Notes: generated from the letters alone by a model not told the origin. Shown: positions 37,730 through 46,815, counted from the first letter of the stretch. The stretch: 59,496 bases of DNA from Pseudomonadota bacterium (GCA_030528565.1 JAUMYP010000013.1:1-59496), one strand, 5' to 3'. Made by a program: numbers and translations.

Positions 37730-38463
37730 AAGCCTTTGCCGCCGCACTCGGCTTTTTGAGCCGTATCCCGGTGCCGCTATCGGTATTGGCCGATGACAAG
37801 GCCAGGCGAGGCTCGCCGCTGTATTACCCGCTGGTGGGCGCACTGCTGGGCGCGCTGCTGATGTTGCTGCATATGCTGCTGGCAGGCTGGCTGCCCAATC
37901 TGCTGCTGGCGGCACTGGTTTTGCTGGCTTGGGTTTGGCTAAGTGGCGGCCTGCATCTGGATGGCCTGGCTGACAGTGCCGATGCCTGGGTGGGCGGGCT
38001 TGGCGACAGGAAGAAAACCCTGACCATCATGAAAGACCCGGCCAGCGGGCCGATGGGCGTTATCGCCTTGCTGCTGGTATTGCTGCTGAAATTCGCGGCA
38101 CTGGCCAGCCTGCCGGATGCGCCGCTGGCGCTGTTTGTGGCGGTATTTGCCGGGCGGCTGGTATTGCTGCCTGCCCTGCTTGCCACGCCCTATGTGCGCG
38201 CCAATGGCCTTGGCAGCGGCCTTGCCCCCACGCCCCGGGCGGGCTGGCTCATCACCCTGCTGGGACTGGCGCCATTGGCATTGCTGCCGCCATATCTGGC
38301 CGTCGCAGTGCTGGCCTGCCTGCTGCTGGTGTTCTGGCGCTGGCGCCGCGCCTGCATGCAGCGCCTGGGCGGCTGCACTGGCGACACCCTGGGGGCATTG
38401 CTGGAAATCACCGAAACCAGTGTATTGCTGCTGTGCGTGGCCGTCTGGCCGTATTGGGCTTGA
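37726..38463 (+). CDS. cobS: Adenosylcobinamide-GDP ribazoletransferase (cobalamin synthase) CobS
   Basis: A 245-aa membrane protein with six or so hydrophobic helices that joins adenosylcobinamide-GDP to alpha-ribazole. FAAALGFLSRIPVPL at the N terminus, YYPLVGALLGALL and the acidic metal motif GGLHLDGLADSADAW are diagnostic. I chose ATG at 37726, which overlaps the cobC stop (ATGA) and has GGAG upstream; a GTG 9 bp earlier is an alternative. It is the last gene of the cobalamin locus, and the convergent flavoprotein gene begins 1 bp after it. Confidence 0.95.
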   Translation: MKAFAAALGFLSRIPVPLSVLADDKARRGSPLYYPLVGALLGALLMLLHMLLAGWLPNLLLAALVLLAWVWLSGGLHLDGLADSADAWVGGLGDRKKTLTIMKDPASGPMGVIALLLVLLLKFAALASLPDAPLALFVAVFAGRLVLLPALLATPYVRANGLGSGLAPTPRAGWLITLLGLAPLALLPPYLAVAVLACLLLVFWRWRRACMQRLGGCTGDTLGALLEITETSVLLLCVAVWPYWA

Positions 38464-38464
38464 T

Positions 38465-39643
38465 TCAGGCCATGAGGCCGGCAGCATGTCCCGAGGCCCA
38501 GGCCCACTGGAAGTTGTAGCCGCCAAGCCAGCCGGTGACATCTACCACTTCGCCAATAAAGTACAGCCCGGCAAGGTGTTTGGACATCATCGTGGCTGAT
38601 GACAGCCCGGCGGTATCCACGCCGCCCAGGGTGACTTCGGCGGTACGGTAGCCTTCGGTGCCGCTGATGGTCAGCGGCCAATGCCCAAGCGTGGCGGCGA
38701 TATGCCCGATTTCGCGCGGGTTGAATTGCCGCATTGGGCGGTTTTGCAGCCAGTGCTCGCACAGGCGCTGCGCAAAGCGTTTGGGCAGGTGCTCGGCCAG
38801 CAGGGTGGCGAGCTGGGCATCGCGGCGTTCACGCTGCCATTGCGCCAGCAGGGCCGGGATGTCCTCGCCGGGCAAGAGATTGATGGCAAGCGGCGCGCCT
38901 TCGCACCAGTACGAGCTGATTTGCAGGATGGCCGGGCCGCTGATGCCGCGATGGGTCAGCAGCATCTGGTTGTGGAAGGATTGCTTGCCGCAAGTTGCTT
39001 CCACCGCGAACGACAGGCCGCTTAGCTCAGCGATGCGCTCAAGATGCCTGCCCGAGAGTGTCAGCGGCACCAGTCCGGCGCGGGTGGGCAGCACTTCGTG
39101 CCCAAATTGCCGGGCGATTTGATAGCCGATGCCGGTGGCACCCATGCGCGGAATGGACAGCCCGCCTGTGGCAATCACCAGCGACTGGCTGCGGAATGAG
39201 CCGCGCGTGGTGTGGGCGATAAAGCCTGCGCCCTCATGCGCCACGCCTTGCAGCGAACAGCCGGTTTCAATCTGCACAGCGGCGGCGCTGCATTCATCCA
39301 GCAGCATGCGCACGATTTGTTTGGAGGAGTCGTTGCAGAACAGCTGCCCCAGTTCTTTTTCGTGCCAGGCAATGCCGTGGCGCTCGACCATGGTGATGAA
39401 GTCCGCCGGGGTGAAGCGCGCCAGCGCGGACTTGGCAAAATGCGGATTGGCCGAAAGATAGTTGGCCGGGCTGGTGCCGGTATTGGTGAAATTGCAGCGC
39501 CCGCCGCCTGACATCAGGATTTTCTTGCCGCAGCGTTCGGCGTGTTCGATGACCAGCACGCGGCGGCCGCGCTGGCCTGCGGTGAGCGCGCACATCAAGC
39601 CCGCTGCACCGCCGCCCAGAATCAGGACATCACACTCGCGCAC
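38465..39643 (-). CDS. BaiN/YhiN-family NAD(P)/FAD-dependent oxidoreductase
   Basis: A 392-aa HI0933-like flavoprotein. The N-terminal FAD motif is DVLILGGGAAGLMCALTAG, followed by RCGKKILMSGGGRCNFTN, the family's characteristic glycine/asparagine segment. The C terminus has DVTGWLGGYNFQWAWASGHA. The family includes proteins annotated as aminoacetone oxidase or bile-acid reductase BaiN, but the true substrate is unknown in most bacteria. It starts with GTG at 39643, 16 bp after the deaD stop, so it is probably co-transcribed with the helicase. Confidence 0.9.
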   Translation of the reverse strand: MRECDVLILGGGAAGLMCALTAGQRGRRVLVIEHAERCGKKILMSGGGRCNFTNTGTSPANYLSANPHFAKSALARFTPADFITMVERHGIAWHEKELGQLFCNDSSKQIVRMLLDECSAAAVQIETGCSLQGVAHEGAGFIAHTTRGSFRSQSLVIATGGLSIPRMGATGIGYQIARQFGHEVLPTRAGLVPLTLSGRHLERIAELSGLSFAVEATCGKQSFHNQMLLTHRGISGPAILQISSYWCEGAPLAINLLPGEDIPALLAQWQRERRDAQLATLLAEHLPKRFAQRLCEHWLQNRPMRQFNPREIGHIAATLGHWPLTISGTEGYRTAEVTLGGVDTAGLSSATMMSKHLAGLYFIGEVVDVTGWLGGYNFQWAWASGHAAGLMA

Positions 39644-39659
39644 GGCGTCTTGACGTCAA

Positions 39660-41570
39660 TCAGGAGCGTTGGCGGGGTTTGCCAAAGCCGCCCTTGCCGA
39701 ACCCGGCGCGCTTTTTGAAGCCGGGTTTGCCCGGCTTGCGCTCACCATCGCTGAAACCGGCGGGACGGAAGCCGCCGGGTTTCTTCGGGCGGCGCTCGCC
39801 CTCATCCCGGCCAAAACGCGGCCTGCGCTCAAAGCGCGGGTAGTCATCCTGCTGCTCGATATCGGCATCGGTCGCCAGGCGCATGCGGATGGCCTGGCCA
39901 GCCACGCGCACTTTCTGCATGTATTGCAAAAGCTCAGGCGGCATGCCTTCGGGCAGGTCCACCAGAGAGTATTCGCTGCGGATATCGACCCGGCCGATAT
40001 AGCGCGATTCCAGCTCGGCCTCGTTGGCGATGGCGCCGACGATATTGCCGGGCTTGACCCGGTGCAGATGGCCGACTTCGATGCGGTAGGTTTGCATGCC
40101 CACTTCTGGCGCTGCGCGCACCCGGCGCGCTGCCTGACGTGGCTCACGTCCGGCGCGTTCGGCATCGCCTTGTGCGGGCGCGTAATCATCGCGGCGCGGC
40201 GGCTTTTCACGGCGCTCGCGTACTGGCGGCGGCGGGTCATCGGGCAGGAACAGCGGGGTATCGCCTTGCAGCATCTGCGCCAGCGCGGCGGCGATTTCCG
40301 CCATCGGGATGTTCTGCTCGCGCTCGTAGCTTTCCAGAAGTTCGCGGAACAGCGCAGTATCCGGGCCATCGAGGGCGGCGCTGATACGGTCGCGGAAGCG
40401 GCTGACGCGCTGCTGGTTCACATCCTGGGCGCTGGGCAGTTGCATCGGCTCAATGGGCTGGCGGGTGGCGCGCTCAATGGCACGCAGCATGCCGCGCTCG
40501 CGCGGGGTGACAAACAAAATCGCCTCGCCCTTGCGCCCGGCGCGTCCCGTGCGTCCAATGCGGTGCACATAGCTTTCGGTGTCGTAGGGGATGTCGTAGT
40601 TCAGCACATGGGTGATGCGCTCCACATCCAGCCCGCGTGCGGCCACATCGGTGGCCACCAGCACGTCCAGCTGGCGGTCTTTCAGCTTCTGGATGGTGCG
40701 CTCGCGCGATTTCTGGTCCATATCGCCATTAATGGCGGCAGCGGCAATGCCGCGCGCACTCAGTTTTTCGGCCAGCTCCTCGGTGCCGAGCTTGGTGCGC
40801 GCAAACACAATCATGGCATCGAAAGCTTCGGCTTCCAGAATGCGGGTGATGGCATCGAGCTTGTGCAGGCCGCTGACCAGCCAGTAACGCTGGCGGATGT
40901 TCTCGCCGGTGGTGGTGGTGGACTTGATGGCCACTTCCACCGGGTCTTGCAGATAGGTCTGGGCGATGCGGCGGATGGGCGGCGGCATGGTGGCCGAGAA
41001 CAGCGCAATCTGCCGCGTTTGCGGGCAGCGTTGCAGCACCGCCTCGACATCATCGACAAAGCCCATGCGCAGCATTTCGTCGGCCTCATCCAGCACCAGG
41101 GTCTTCAGTGCCGACAAATCCAGCGAGCCGCGCTGCAAATGGTCAATCACCCGTCCGGGCGTGCCCACCACCACCTGCACGCCGCGGCGCAGCGCCTGCA
41201 ACTGCGGGGTGTAGCTCTGCCCGCCGTAAATCGGCAGCACATGGAAACCGGGCAGGTGGTGCGCGTATTTTTGCAGCGCCTCACTCACCTGAATCGCCAG
41301 CTCACGGGTGGGCGCCAGCACCAGCGCCTGCGGCACAGCGCGCGTGGCATCAATATTGGCGAGCAGCGGCAGCGCAAACGCGGCGGTCTTGCCAGTGCCG
41401 GTCTGCGCCTGCCCCAGCACATCGCGCCCCTTAAGCAGCGGCGGAATGGTGGCGGCCTGGATTGGCGAGGGCGACTCGTAACCGACATCAGCCAGCGCCT
41501 TCAACAAAACATCGGGCAGGCCAAGCTCGGCAAAAGTGGCAGCAGGGGCGGCGGGGAGTTCGGCGCTCAT
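39660..41570 (-). CDS. deaD: ATP-dependent DEAD-box RNA helicase DeaD/CsdA
   Basis: A 636-aa helicase. The Q motif FAELGLPDVLLKALADVGY, Walker A GQAQTGTGKTAAFAL, DEAD box LVLDEADEMLRMGF, SAT LFSATMPP and HRIGRTGRAGRKG are all present within the first 370 residues. A DbpA-like RNA-binding domain follows at about 490-560 (YRIEVGHLHRVKPGNIVGAI). The tail after 575 is disordered and Gly/Arg/Lys/Phe-rich. DeaD acts in 50S assembly and cold adaptation. I chose ATG at 41570; nine extra codons lie upstream in frame. Confidence 0.96.
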   Translation of the reverse strand: MSAELPAAPAATFAELGLPDVLLKALADVGYESPSPIQAATIPPLLKGRDVLGQAQTGTGKTAAFALPLLANIDATRAVPQALVLAPTRELAIQVSEALQKYAHHLPGFHVLPIYGGQSYTPQLQALRRGVQVVVGTPGRVIDHLQRGSLDLSALKTLVLDEADEMLRMGFVDDVEAVLQRCPQTRQIALFSATMPPPIRRIAQTYLQDPVEVAIKSTTTTGENIRQRYWLVSGLHKLDAITRILEAEAFDAMIVFARTKLGTEELAEKLSARGIAAAAINGDMDQKSRERTIQKLKDRQLDVLVATDVAARGLDVERITHVLNYDIPYDTESYVHRIGRTGRAGRKGEAILFVTPRERGMLRAIERATRQPIEPMQLPSAQDVNQQRVSRFRDRISAALDGPDTALFRELLESYEREQNIPMAEIAAALAQMLQGDTPLFLPDDPPPPVRERREKPPRRDDYAPAQGDAERAGREPRQAARRVRAAPEVGMQTYRIEVGHLHRVKPGNIVGAIANEAELESRYIGRVDIRSEYSLVDLPEGMPPELLQYMQKVRVAGQAIRMRLATDADIEQQDDYPRFERRPRFGRDEGERRPKKPGGFRPAGFSDGERKPGKPGFKKRAGFGKGGFGKPRQRS

Positions 41571-41663
41571 CGCGGAGTCTCTCAAGTCAAGGCGCAATGG
41601 CGCGGAAAGGCGCTCATTCTACGCGGTAAGCACGGGGACACGTACTTTGGCGCGCGATATTCA

Positions 41664-41698
41664 GATAAAAACCCCGAAGGTTTGAGCCTTCGGGGTTT
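41664..41698 (-). terminator. Intrinsic terminator of the M3 peptidase gene
   Basis: A 12-bp perfect stem AAACCCCGAAGG/CCTTCGGGGTTT with a 6-nt loop lies 23 bp past the peptidase stop. On the minus strand it is followed by TTATC after a T-rich stem end. It separates the peptidase from deaD. Confidence 0.9.
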
Positions 41699-41721
41699 AC
41701 TTTTGCTTCTGGAAGTTCAGC

Positions 41722-43923
41722 TTAGCGGCTGCTATCCAAACCGCGGCGTTCCAGTAGCGGCTGGATTTGCGGTTCCTTGCCGCCGGTGAAGTCGCGGAAC
41801 AGGGCCATCGCGTCCTTGCTGCCGCCTTGCGAAAGCAGCCTCTCGCGCAGGCGGTCGCCGTTGGCGCGGGTCAGGCCGCCGTTGTCGCGAATCCATTTCA
41901 CGGTATTGGCGTCCAGCACTTCCGACCAGATATAGGCGTAATAGCCGGCAGCATAGCCGCCCATGATGTGGCTGAAGTAGGTGGTGCGGTAGCGCGGCGG
42001 CACCACGGCGTAGTCAAGGCCCACGTCCTTGAGCGCCTGTACTTCATAGCCAATCACGTTGGCGGCCTGCGGCAGCTTGTCGGCCGCTACCTGGTGCCAG
42101 CGTTGGTCGAGCAGGGCGGCGCCGAGGTATTCGGTGGTGCGGAAGCCTTCGTTGAACTTGCTGGCCGCTTCGACCTTTTGCAAAAGTGCAGCCGGCATGG
42201 GGGCGCCGGTCTGGTGGTGTTTGGCGTAATTGGCGAGGATTTCCGGCCAGTCAGCCCACATTTCGTTGACCTGCGAGGGGAATTCCACGAAGTCGCGCGG
42301 TACGCTGGTGCCGGAGAAATACGGGTAGGTCACATTCGAGAACATGCCGTGCAGGGCATGGCCGAACTCGTGGAACATGGTGGTGACTTCGTCCCAGGTC
42401 AGCAGGGTCGGCTCACCTGCCGGTGGCTTGGTGATGTTCTGGTGGTTGGCGACCACCGGCTTGCTGCCTTCCAGGCGCGATTGCTGCACATAGCTGTTCA
42501 TCCAGGCGCCGCCGCGCTTGGAGTCGCGCGCATACGGGTCAAAGATGAAGATGGCAAGCTGGCTGCCGTCACGGTCGATGACGTCATACACCCAGGTGTC
42601 CGGGTGGTATTTGGGCAGGTCGGTGCGCTCCTTGAAGCTGATGCCGTAGAACTTGTTGGCGGCAAAAAACACGCCGTTTTCCAGCACCGACTTCATTTCC
42701 AGATAGGGTTTGAGCTCGGCGGCGTCAAAGTCGTATTTGGCCTTGCGCAGTTTTTCGCTGTAGAAGTCCCAGTCCCAGGCTTCGAGCTGGAAGCTCGGTT
42801 GGCCCTTGGCTTTTTGCTCGGCATCAATCAGCGCCTGCAACTCGGCGCCCTCGGCACGGGCATTGGCCACAGCCGCCGGTGCCAGTTGCTCAAGCATGCG
42901 GTTGACGGCTTGCTTGTTGCCTGCGGTCTGGTTGGCCAGCGAGAAGCTGGCAAAATCCGGGTAGCCCAGCAGCTTGGCGCGCTCGGCGCGCAGACGGGTC
43001 ATTTCCGCAACGATGGCGGTGTTGTCCCACTGGTTGCCACGGCTGCCACGGTTGACCGAAGCCTTGTGGATGCGCTCGCGCAGGGCGCGGTTTTCCAGTT
43101 GCGACAGCGGTGGCTGGCCGGTGGTATTGAGCAGGGTGATGACGTATTTGCCATCCAGTCCGCGCGATTTGGCCGCCGCTGCCGCCGCTTCAATCTGTGC
43201 GGGGCTGAGGCCGGCAAGTTCCTCGCGGCTATCGACCACCACGGCAGAGTCGTTGACTTCAGCCAGCACGTTCTGGCTGAACTGGGTGCCGAGCGCGGCC
43301 ATGCGGGTATTGATTTCGCGCATCCGCGACTTTTGTGCTTCATCCAGCGCGGCGCCAGCGCGCACGAAGTCATCGTAATAACGTTCGACCAGACGCAGGC
43401 TTTCGGCATCCAGCCCCAGGCTCTGGCGCTGCTCGTAGAGCGCCTTGATGCGGGCAAACAGCTTCGGGTTCAGGCGGATGGCATCGCCGTGGGCGGAGAA
43501 TTTCGGCGCGTAGTCCGCTTGCAGTTTCTTGCGGGCATCGTTGGTGTCAGTGCTGTTCAGATTGAAAAACACCGACATTGCACGGCTCAGGGTCTGGCCA
43601 GAATTTTCCATCGCCACGATGGTGTTTTGGAAGGTCGGTGCTTCGGGGCTGTTGGCGATGGCCTCCACTTCCCTGAGCTGCTCGGCCATGCCCTGCTCGA
43701 AGGCCGGGGCAAAGTGCGGGTCACGGATTTTGTCGAACTGCGGATATTGCAGCGGCAGCGGGCTGGCCTGGAAGAACGGGTTGTCGGCCTTGGCAGTATT
43801 GCTGCTGGCAGCGGACTTGGCAGCGGGAGCCGCTGGCATGCTGGCGCAGCCAGCCAGTGCCGTGGTGGCAAGTGCCAGCGAGAGGGCGGCAGCAAGCGGG
43901 CGGGGCGGGGTGGGGAGCTTCAT
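41722..43923 (-). CDS. dcp: M3-family oligopeptidase / peptidyl-dipeptidase, lipoprotein
   Basis: A 733-aa zinc metallopeptidase of the Dcp/PrlC family. The catalytic motif is TMFHEFGHALHGMF. The C-terminal SHIMGGYAAGYYAYIWSEVL supplies substrate-binding residues typical of Dcp. Unlike the cytoplasmic E. coli enzyme, it has a type II signal peptide with lipobox TALAGC, so it should be anchored in the periplasm, as in many xanthomonads. I chose ATG at 43923 because it starts the signal peptide; the open frame continues 156 codons upstream across the Fur box and is not coding there. It is divergent from the Fur-boxed TonB receptor. Confidence 0.93.
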   Translation of the reverse strand: MKLPTPPRPLAAALSLALATTALAGCASMPAAPAAKSAASSNTAKADNPFFQASPLPLQYPQFDKIRDPHFAPAFEQGMAEQLREVEAIANSPEAPTFQNTIVAMENSGQTLSRAMSVFFNLNSTDTNDARKKLQADYAPKFSAHGDAIRLNPKLFARIKALYEQRQSLGLDAESLRLVERYYDDFVRAGAALDEAQKSRMREINTRMAALGTQFSQNVLAEVNDSAVVVDSREELAGLSPAQIEAAAAAAKSRGLDGKYVITLLNTTGQPPLSQLENRALRERIHKASVNRGSRGNQWDNTAIVAEMTRLRAERAKLLGYPDFASFSLANQTAGNKQAVNRMLEQLAPAAVANARAEGAELQALIDAEQKAKGQPSFQLEAWDWDFYSEKLRKAKYDFDAAELKPYLEMKSVLENGVFFAANKFYGISFKERTDLPKYHPDTWVYDVIDRDGSQLAIFIFDPYARDSKRGGAWMNSYVQQSRLEGSKPVVANHQNITKPPAGEPTLLTWDEVTTMFHEFGHALHGMFSNVTYPYFSGTSVPRDFVEFPSQVNEMWADWPEILANYAKHHQTGAPMPAALLQKVEAASKFNEGFRTTEYLGAALLDQRWHQVAADKLPQAANVIGYEVQALKDVGLDYAVVPPRYRTTYFSHIMGGYAAGYYAYIWSEVLDANTVKWIRDNGGLTRANGDRLRERLLSQGGSKDAMALFRDFTGGKEPQIQPLLERRGLDSSR

Positions 43924-44009
43924 CGGCAAACCTTTATTGAGTGAAACGGAAGGGGCAGGGTAACGCATTGCCGCAGGGAGCTGAATCATTGCAGAGCACT
44001 CAATCATGT

Positions 44010-44028
44010 AATGATAATTGTTATCATT
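44010..44028. promoter_or_regulatory. Fur box between dcp and the TonB receptor gene
   Basis: AATGATAATTGTTATCATT is a perfect inverted repeat (8-bp arms, 3-nt centre) and very close to the 19-bp Fur consensus. It lies 34 bp before the receptor start and 86 bp before the divergent peptidase start. Iron-replete Fur should repress the receptor and its downstream thioredoxin gene, and perhaps the peptidase. Confidence 0.9.
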
Positions 44029-44062
44029 ATTGGCCTTTATCCATGTGAGGGAAAGCACACTC

Positions 44063-46201
44063 ATGTCCGTGCCACGCTTGTCGTATTCGATTCTTGCCGT
44101 TTCCTTGCTGCTGGCGCTTGATGCCAGGGCCAATACCCTGAGTGCTGCCGATGGGCAGAACAGTGATGGGCAGGAACGCGGGCTGCTTGAGCAGGTAACC
44201 GTGCGCGGGGTGCATGTGGCGCCGCGCAAGGGTGCACTGGCGGATGAAATCGTTGCCACCGAGGCAATCGGCGAGAAGATGATCGAACGGGTCGGCGCCA
44301 CCAATATCAACGAGGCGGTGGACAAGAATCCCGGCATTTCGGTGCAGGTGGAATGTTCGATCTGCAATGTGCGCAATGTGCTGCTGAACAATCTGCCGGG
44401 GCGCTATACCACACTGATGATTGACGGCGTGCCGATCTTCTCCTCGGTGTCCTCGGCCTATGGGCTGGACAGCGTCAGCGTGTATGGCGTGGAACGCATC
44501 GACGTGGCGCGTGGCGCCGGGGTCAGCCTGGTGGCGCCGGAGGCGCTTTCGGGCAGTGTCAACATCGTCAGCAAACGCCCGCGCGAGGATGAAGGGCGGG
44601 CGCGGCTGGAGCTGGGGCAACACGGCTCGCGGCAGGGCGATTTCTACTATGCCAATGCTTTCCAGGGGGGCGCTTTCACTGCCACGCTGAACTACAACCG
44701 CCATGATTCGGTGGATGCCGATGGCGACAAGATTTCCGAGTTCACCGGCTTTGAGCGCAAGATGGGCGGGCTGGGGCTGTTCCTCGATGATCTGGGCGGC
44801 TTCCGCCTGCGGGGGCGGCTGGATCTGGTCAATGAAAAGCGCGGCGGTGGTGCGCTGGGGCGTGACTATGACACCATCCAGGCCAGCCTGAGTGGCAATC
44901 CGTTCCAGTTCTGCCGCGGCCAGCGGCCTTCGCCCGATTGCGCTGGCTGGGTCAATCCGGCTGATGGCAGCATTCTGCCCTACGAGGATGGCCGTGGCGG
45001 GTTCTCTGAAATCATCTTCACCCGCCGCAACCAGCTGGTGCTGAGTGCCGAGCGGCCACTGGGCGATGCCGCGCTGAATCTGGCTTTCGGCGCAGCACGG
45101 CATATCCAGGACAGCTTCTACGAGGGCGCGCTGTATGACGCCCGCCAGGCGCAGTACTACGGCGAGGCCAGCCTGCGGGTGCCGGTCAACGACTGGCAGT
45201 TCACCTTCGGCCTCAACCAGCGCTTTGAAAACCTCAAGAGCCACGGGATGACGGCGGACGGTGCGCTGGTCAACGGCATCGACAATTATGTCTACCGGGT
45301 GCCGGCGCTGTTCGTGCAGGCCTATCGCAGCCTGCTGGATCAGCGTCTGGAGTTCAATGCCTCGCTGCGCCATGACGATCACAATGTGTTTGGCGGTATC
45401 ACCTCGCCGCGCCTGAACCTGCTTTATCACCACAGCGATCACTTGAGCAGCCGCTTCAGTGTTGGCAAGGGCTTCCGCGCGCCGACCAGCTTTTTCGAGC
45501 AGGATCACGGCATTCTCGACACCCTGCGCATCGTGCGCGAAATCGACAAGCCCGAGGTCTCGCACAATCTGAGCTATGCGCTCAATTATTTCGATGACCG
45601 TCTGGCCGTCACCGCTTCGCTCAATTACAACCGCATCCGCAATATGGCGCTTCTGGATTCGGGGCTGGTAGATGCCAATGGCGAGCCTTATACCTTGTTT
45701 ACCAGTGCCAAGAACCCGGTGACGGTGAAGGGCGGGGATGTCAATTTCTCCTATCTCCTGACTCCGGCGCTGACCTTGAATGCCGCATTCGAGGCGGCCA
45801 ATTACCAGTTCGACGAAGGCACGCTGGTATTTGCCAGGCCGACCCGGAAGGCCTATCTGGGGCTGGATTTCGAGCGCGGCAACTGGGATTTCAGCGCCCG
45901 CGCCAGCTGGACCGGCAGCATGGACCTGACGCGCTTCTATGGCAATGAGCGCCATGAATTTGACGGCAGCCCCAAGCGCTCGCGCAGCCCCGGTTTCACC
46001 ACCGTGGATGCGCGCCTTGAATATGCCTTCAGCCCGCGCTTTTCGGTATATCTCAATGCCATCAACCTGTTTGACTATAAGCAGGTTGACCATGAGAGAT
46101 TCCTGTTCGTCGATGGCGAAGGCGCACCGGATGTCACCCATATCTGGGGGCCGAACCTTGGCCGTTCGCTGCGTCTGGGGCTGAAGTTCAAGTTCCTGTG
46201 A
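44063..46201 (+). CDS. Fur-controlled TonB-dependent receptor with a CxxC motif in the plug
   Basis: A 712-aa outer-membrane receptor. The signal peptide is residues 1-23 (ILAVSLLLALDARA). The TonB-box-like EQVTVRG is near residue 44. The plug contains NPGISVQVECSICNVRNVLL, with Cys98 and Cys101, then LPGRYTTLMIDGVPIFSS and VERIDVARGAGVSLVAPEAL. A second cysteine pair (about 284 and 293) lies in a barrel loop. The barrel ends LRLGLKFKFL. The substrate is unknown; the Fur box suggests iron or an iron-linked metal or chelate. ATG at 44063 has GAGGG about 11 bp upstream. The stop overlaps the start of the thioredoxin-like gene (TGATG). Confidence 0.92.
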   Translation: MSVPRLSYSILAVSLLLALDARANTLSAADGQNSDGQERGLLEQVTVRGVHVAPRKGALADEIVATEAIGEKMIERVGATNINEAVDKNPGISVQVECSICNVRNVLLNNLPGRYTTLMIDGVPIFSSVSSAYGLDSVSVYGVERIDVARGAGVSLVAPEALSGSVNIVSKRPREDEGRARLELGQHGSRQGDFYYANAFQGGAFTATLNYNRHDSVDADGDKISEFTGFERKMGGLGLFLDDLGGFRLRGRLDLVNEKRGGGALGRDYDTIQASLSGNPFQFCRGQRPSPDCAGWVNPADGSILPYEDGRGGFSEIIFTRRNQLVLSAERPLGDAALNLAFGAARHIQDSFYEGALYDARQAQYYGEASLRVPVNDWQFTFGLNQRFENLKSHGMTADGALVNGIDNYVYRVPALFVQAYRSLLDQRLEFNASLRHDDHNVFGGITSPRLNLLYHHSDHLSSRFSVGKGFRAPTSFFEQDHGILDTLRIVREIDKPEVSHNLSYALNYFDDRLAVTASLNYNRIRNMALLDSGLVDANGEPYTLFTSAKNPVTVKGGDVNFSYLLTPALTLNAAFEAANYQFDEGTLVFARPTRKAYLGLDFERGNWDFSARASWTGSMDLTRFYGNERHEFDGSPKRSRSPGFTTVDARLEYAFSPRFSVYLNAINLFDYKQVDHERFLFVDGEGAPDVTHIWGPNLGRSLRLGLKFKFL

Positions 46202-46671
46202 TGCGCCGCGCCCGGTTGCTGGCATTGTGCCTTGGGCTGCTGCCGATGCAGCTGCCCGGGCAGGACTGGTCGTGGCGTCTGCCGTCGTTGGATGGCCGGC
46301 GTTTTGTCGCCAGCGACCAGCAGCCGGGGCCGCTTCTGGTGAACTTCTGGGGCGTGGACTGCCCGCCCTGTATCGCCGAGCTGCCGCGTTTGCAGGCGTT
46401 TGCTGATGCCCATCCGCACTGGCAAGTGCTGCTGGTCAGTACCGACTCTCCACGCGAGGCCGCGGCGATGCTGGCGCGTCTTGATATCCGCCTGCCGGCG
46501 TTGCGCGGCGGCGCAGGCATGCCTGCGCTGATGCGCCGTGCTGGCAACCCGCAGGGTGTGTTGCCGTTCAGCGTGGCGCTGCCAGCGCCCGGTCAGCCGA
46601 TTTGCGCGCGGCACTTGGGCGAGCTGCGCCCGGCGGATTTGCAGCAGTTCCGCGAGGCCTGCCAGCACTGA
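46201..46671 (+). CDS. Exported TlpA/ResA-like thioredoxin-fold protein
   Basis: A 156-aa protein. A short hydrophobic N terminus (LLALCLGLLPMQLPG) looks like a signal peptide or anchor. The thioredoxin fold follows with VNFWGVDCPPCIAELPRLQA, active-site CPPC at 54-57, and a strand-helix VLLVSTDSPREAAAML. The cis-proline region is GVLPFSVAL. It is translationally coupled (1-bp overlap) to the CxxC-plug TonB receptor and shares its Fur box. It may reduce or isomerise cysteines in that receptor or in a metal carrier; that is inference. Confidence 0.85.
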   Translation: MRRARLLALCLGLLPMQLPGQDWSWRLPSLDGRRFVASDQQPGPLLVNFWGVDCPPCIAELPRLQAFADAHPHWQVLLVSTDSPREAAAMLARLDIRLPALRGGAGMPALMRRAGNPQGVLPFSVALPAPGQPICARHLGELRPADLQQFREACQH

Positions 46672-46815
46672 GCAGGGGGGATATCGGACAGAACCACCCT
46701 GCAGTCCAGTCAGGACTGAGCATCGCCCAACACACTTCCCGGCAAGATGGGCATGGGGGGCTGTTCGAGCTTCGGCCCGCAGCAAAGGCATTGGGTATTT
46801 ACTGCGGAGCGACGC

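Noticed and set aside
41767-43944. 725-codon frame antisense to the M3 peptidase
   Set aside because: Full overlap with a confident gene; no family match or ribosome binding site.
43924-44391. 156-codon N-terminal extension of the M3 peptidase
   Set aside because: Would place the lipoprotein signal internally and run through the Fur box and the start of the divergent receptor.
44027-46225. 732-codon frame antisense to the Fur-boxed TonB receptor
   Set aside because: Full overlap with a confident gene that has signal peptide, plug and barrel features; the reverse frame has none.
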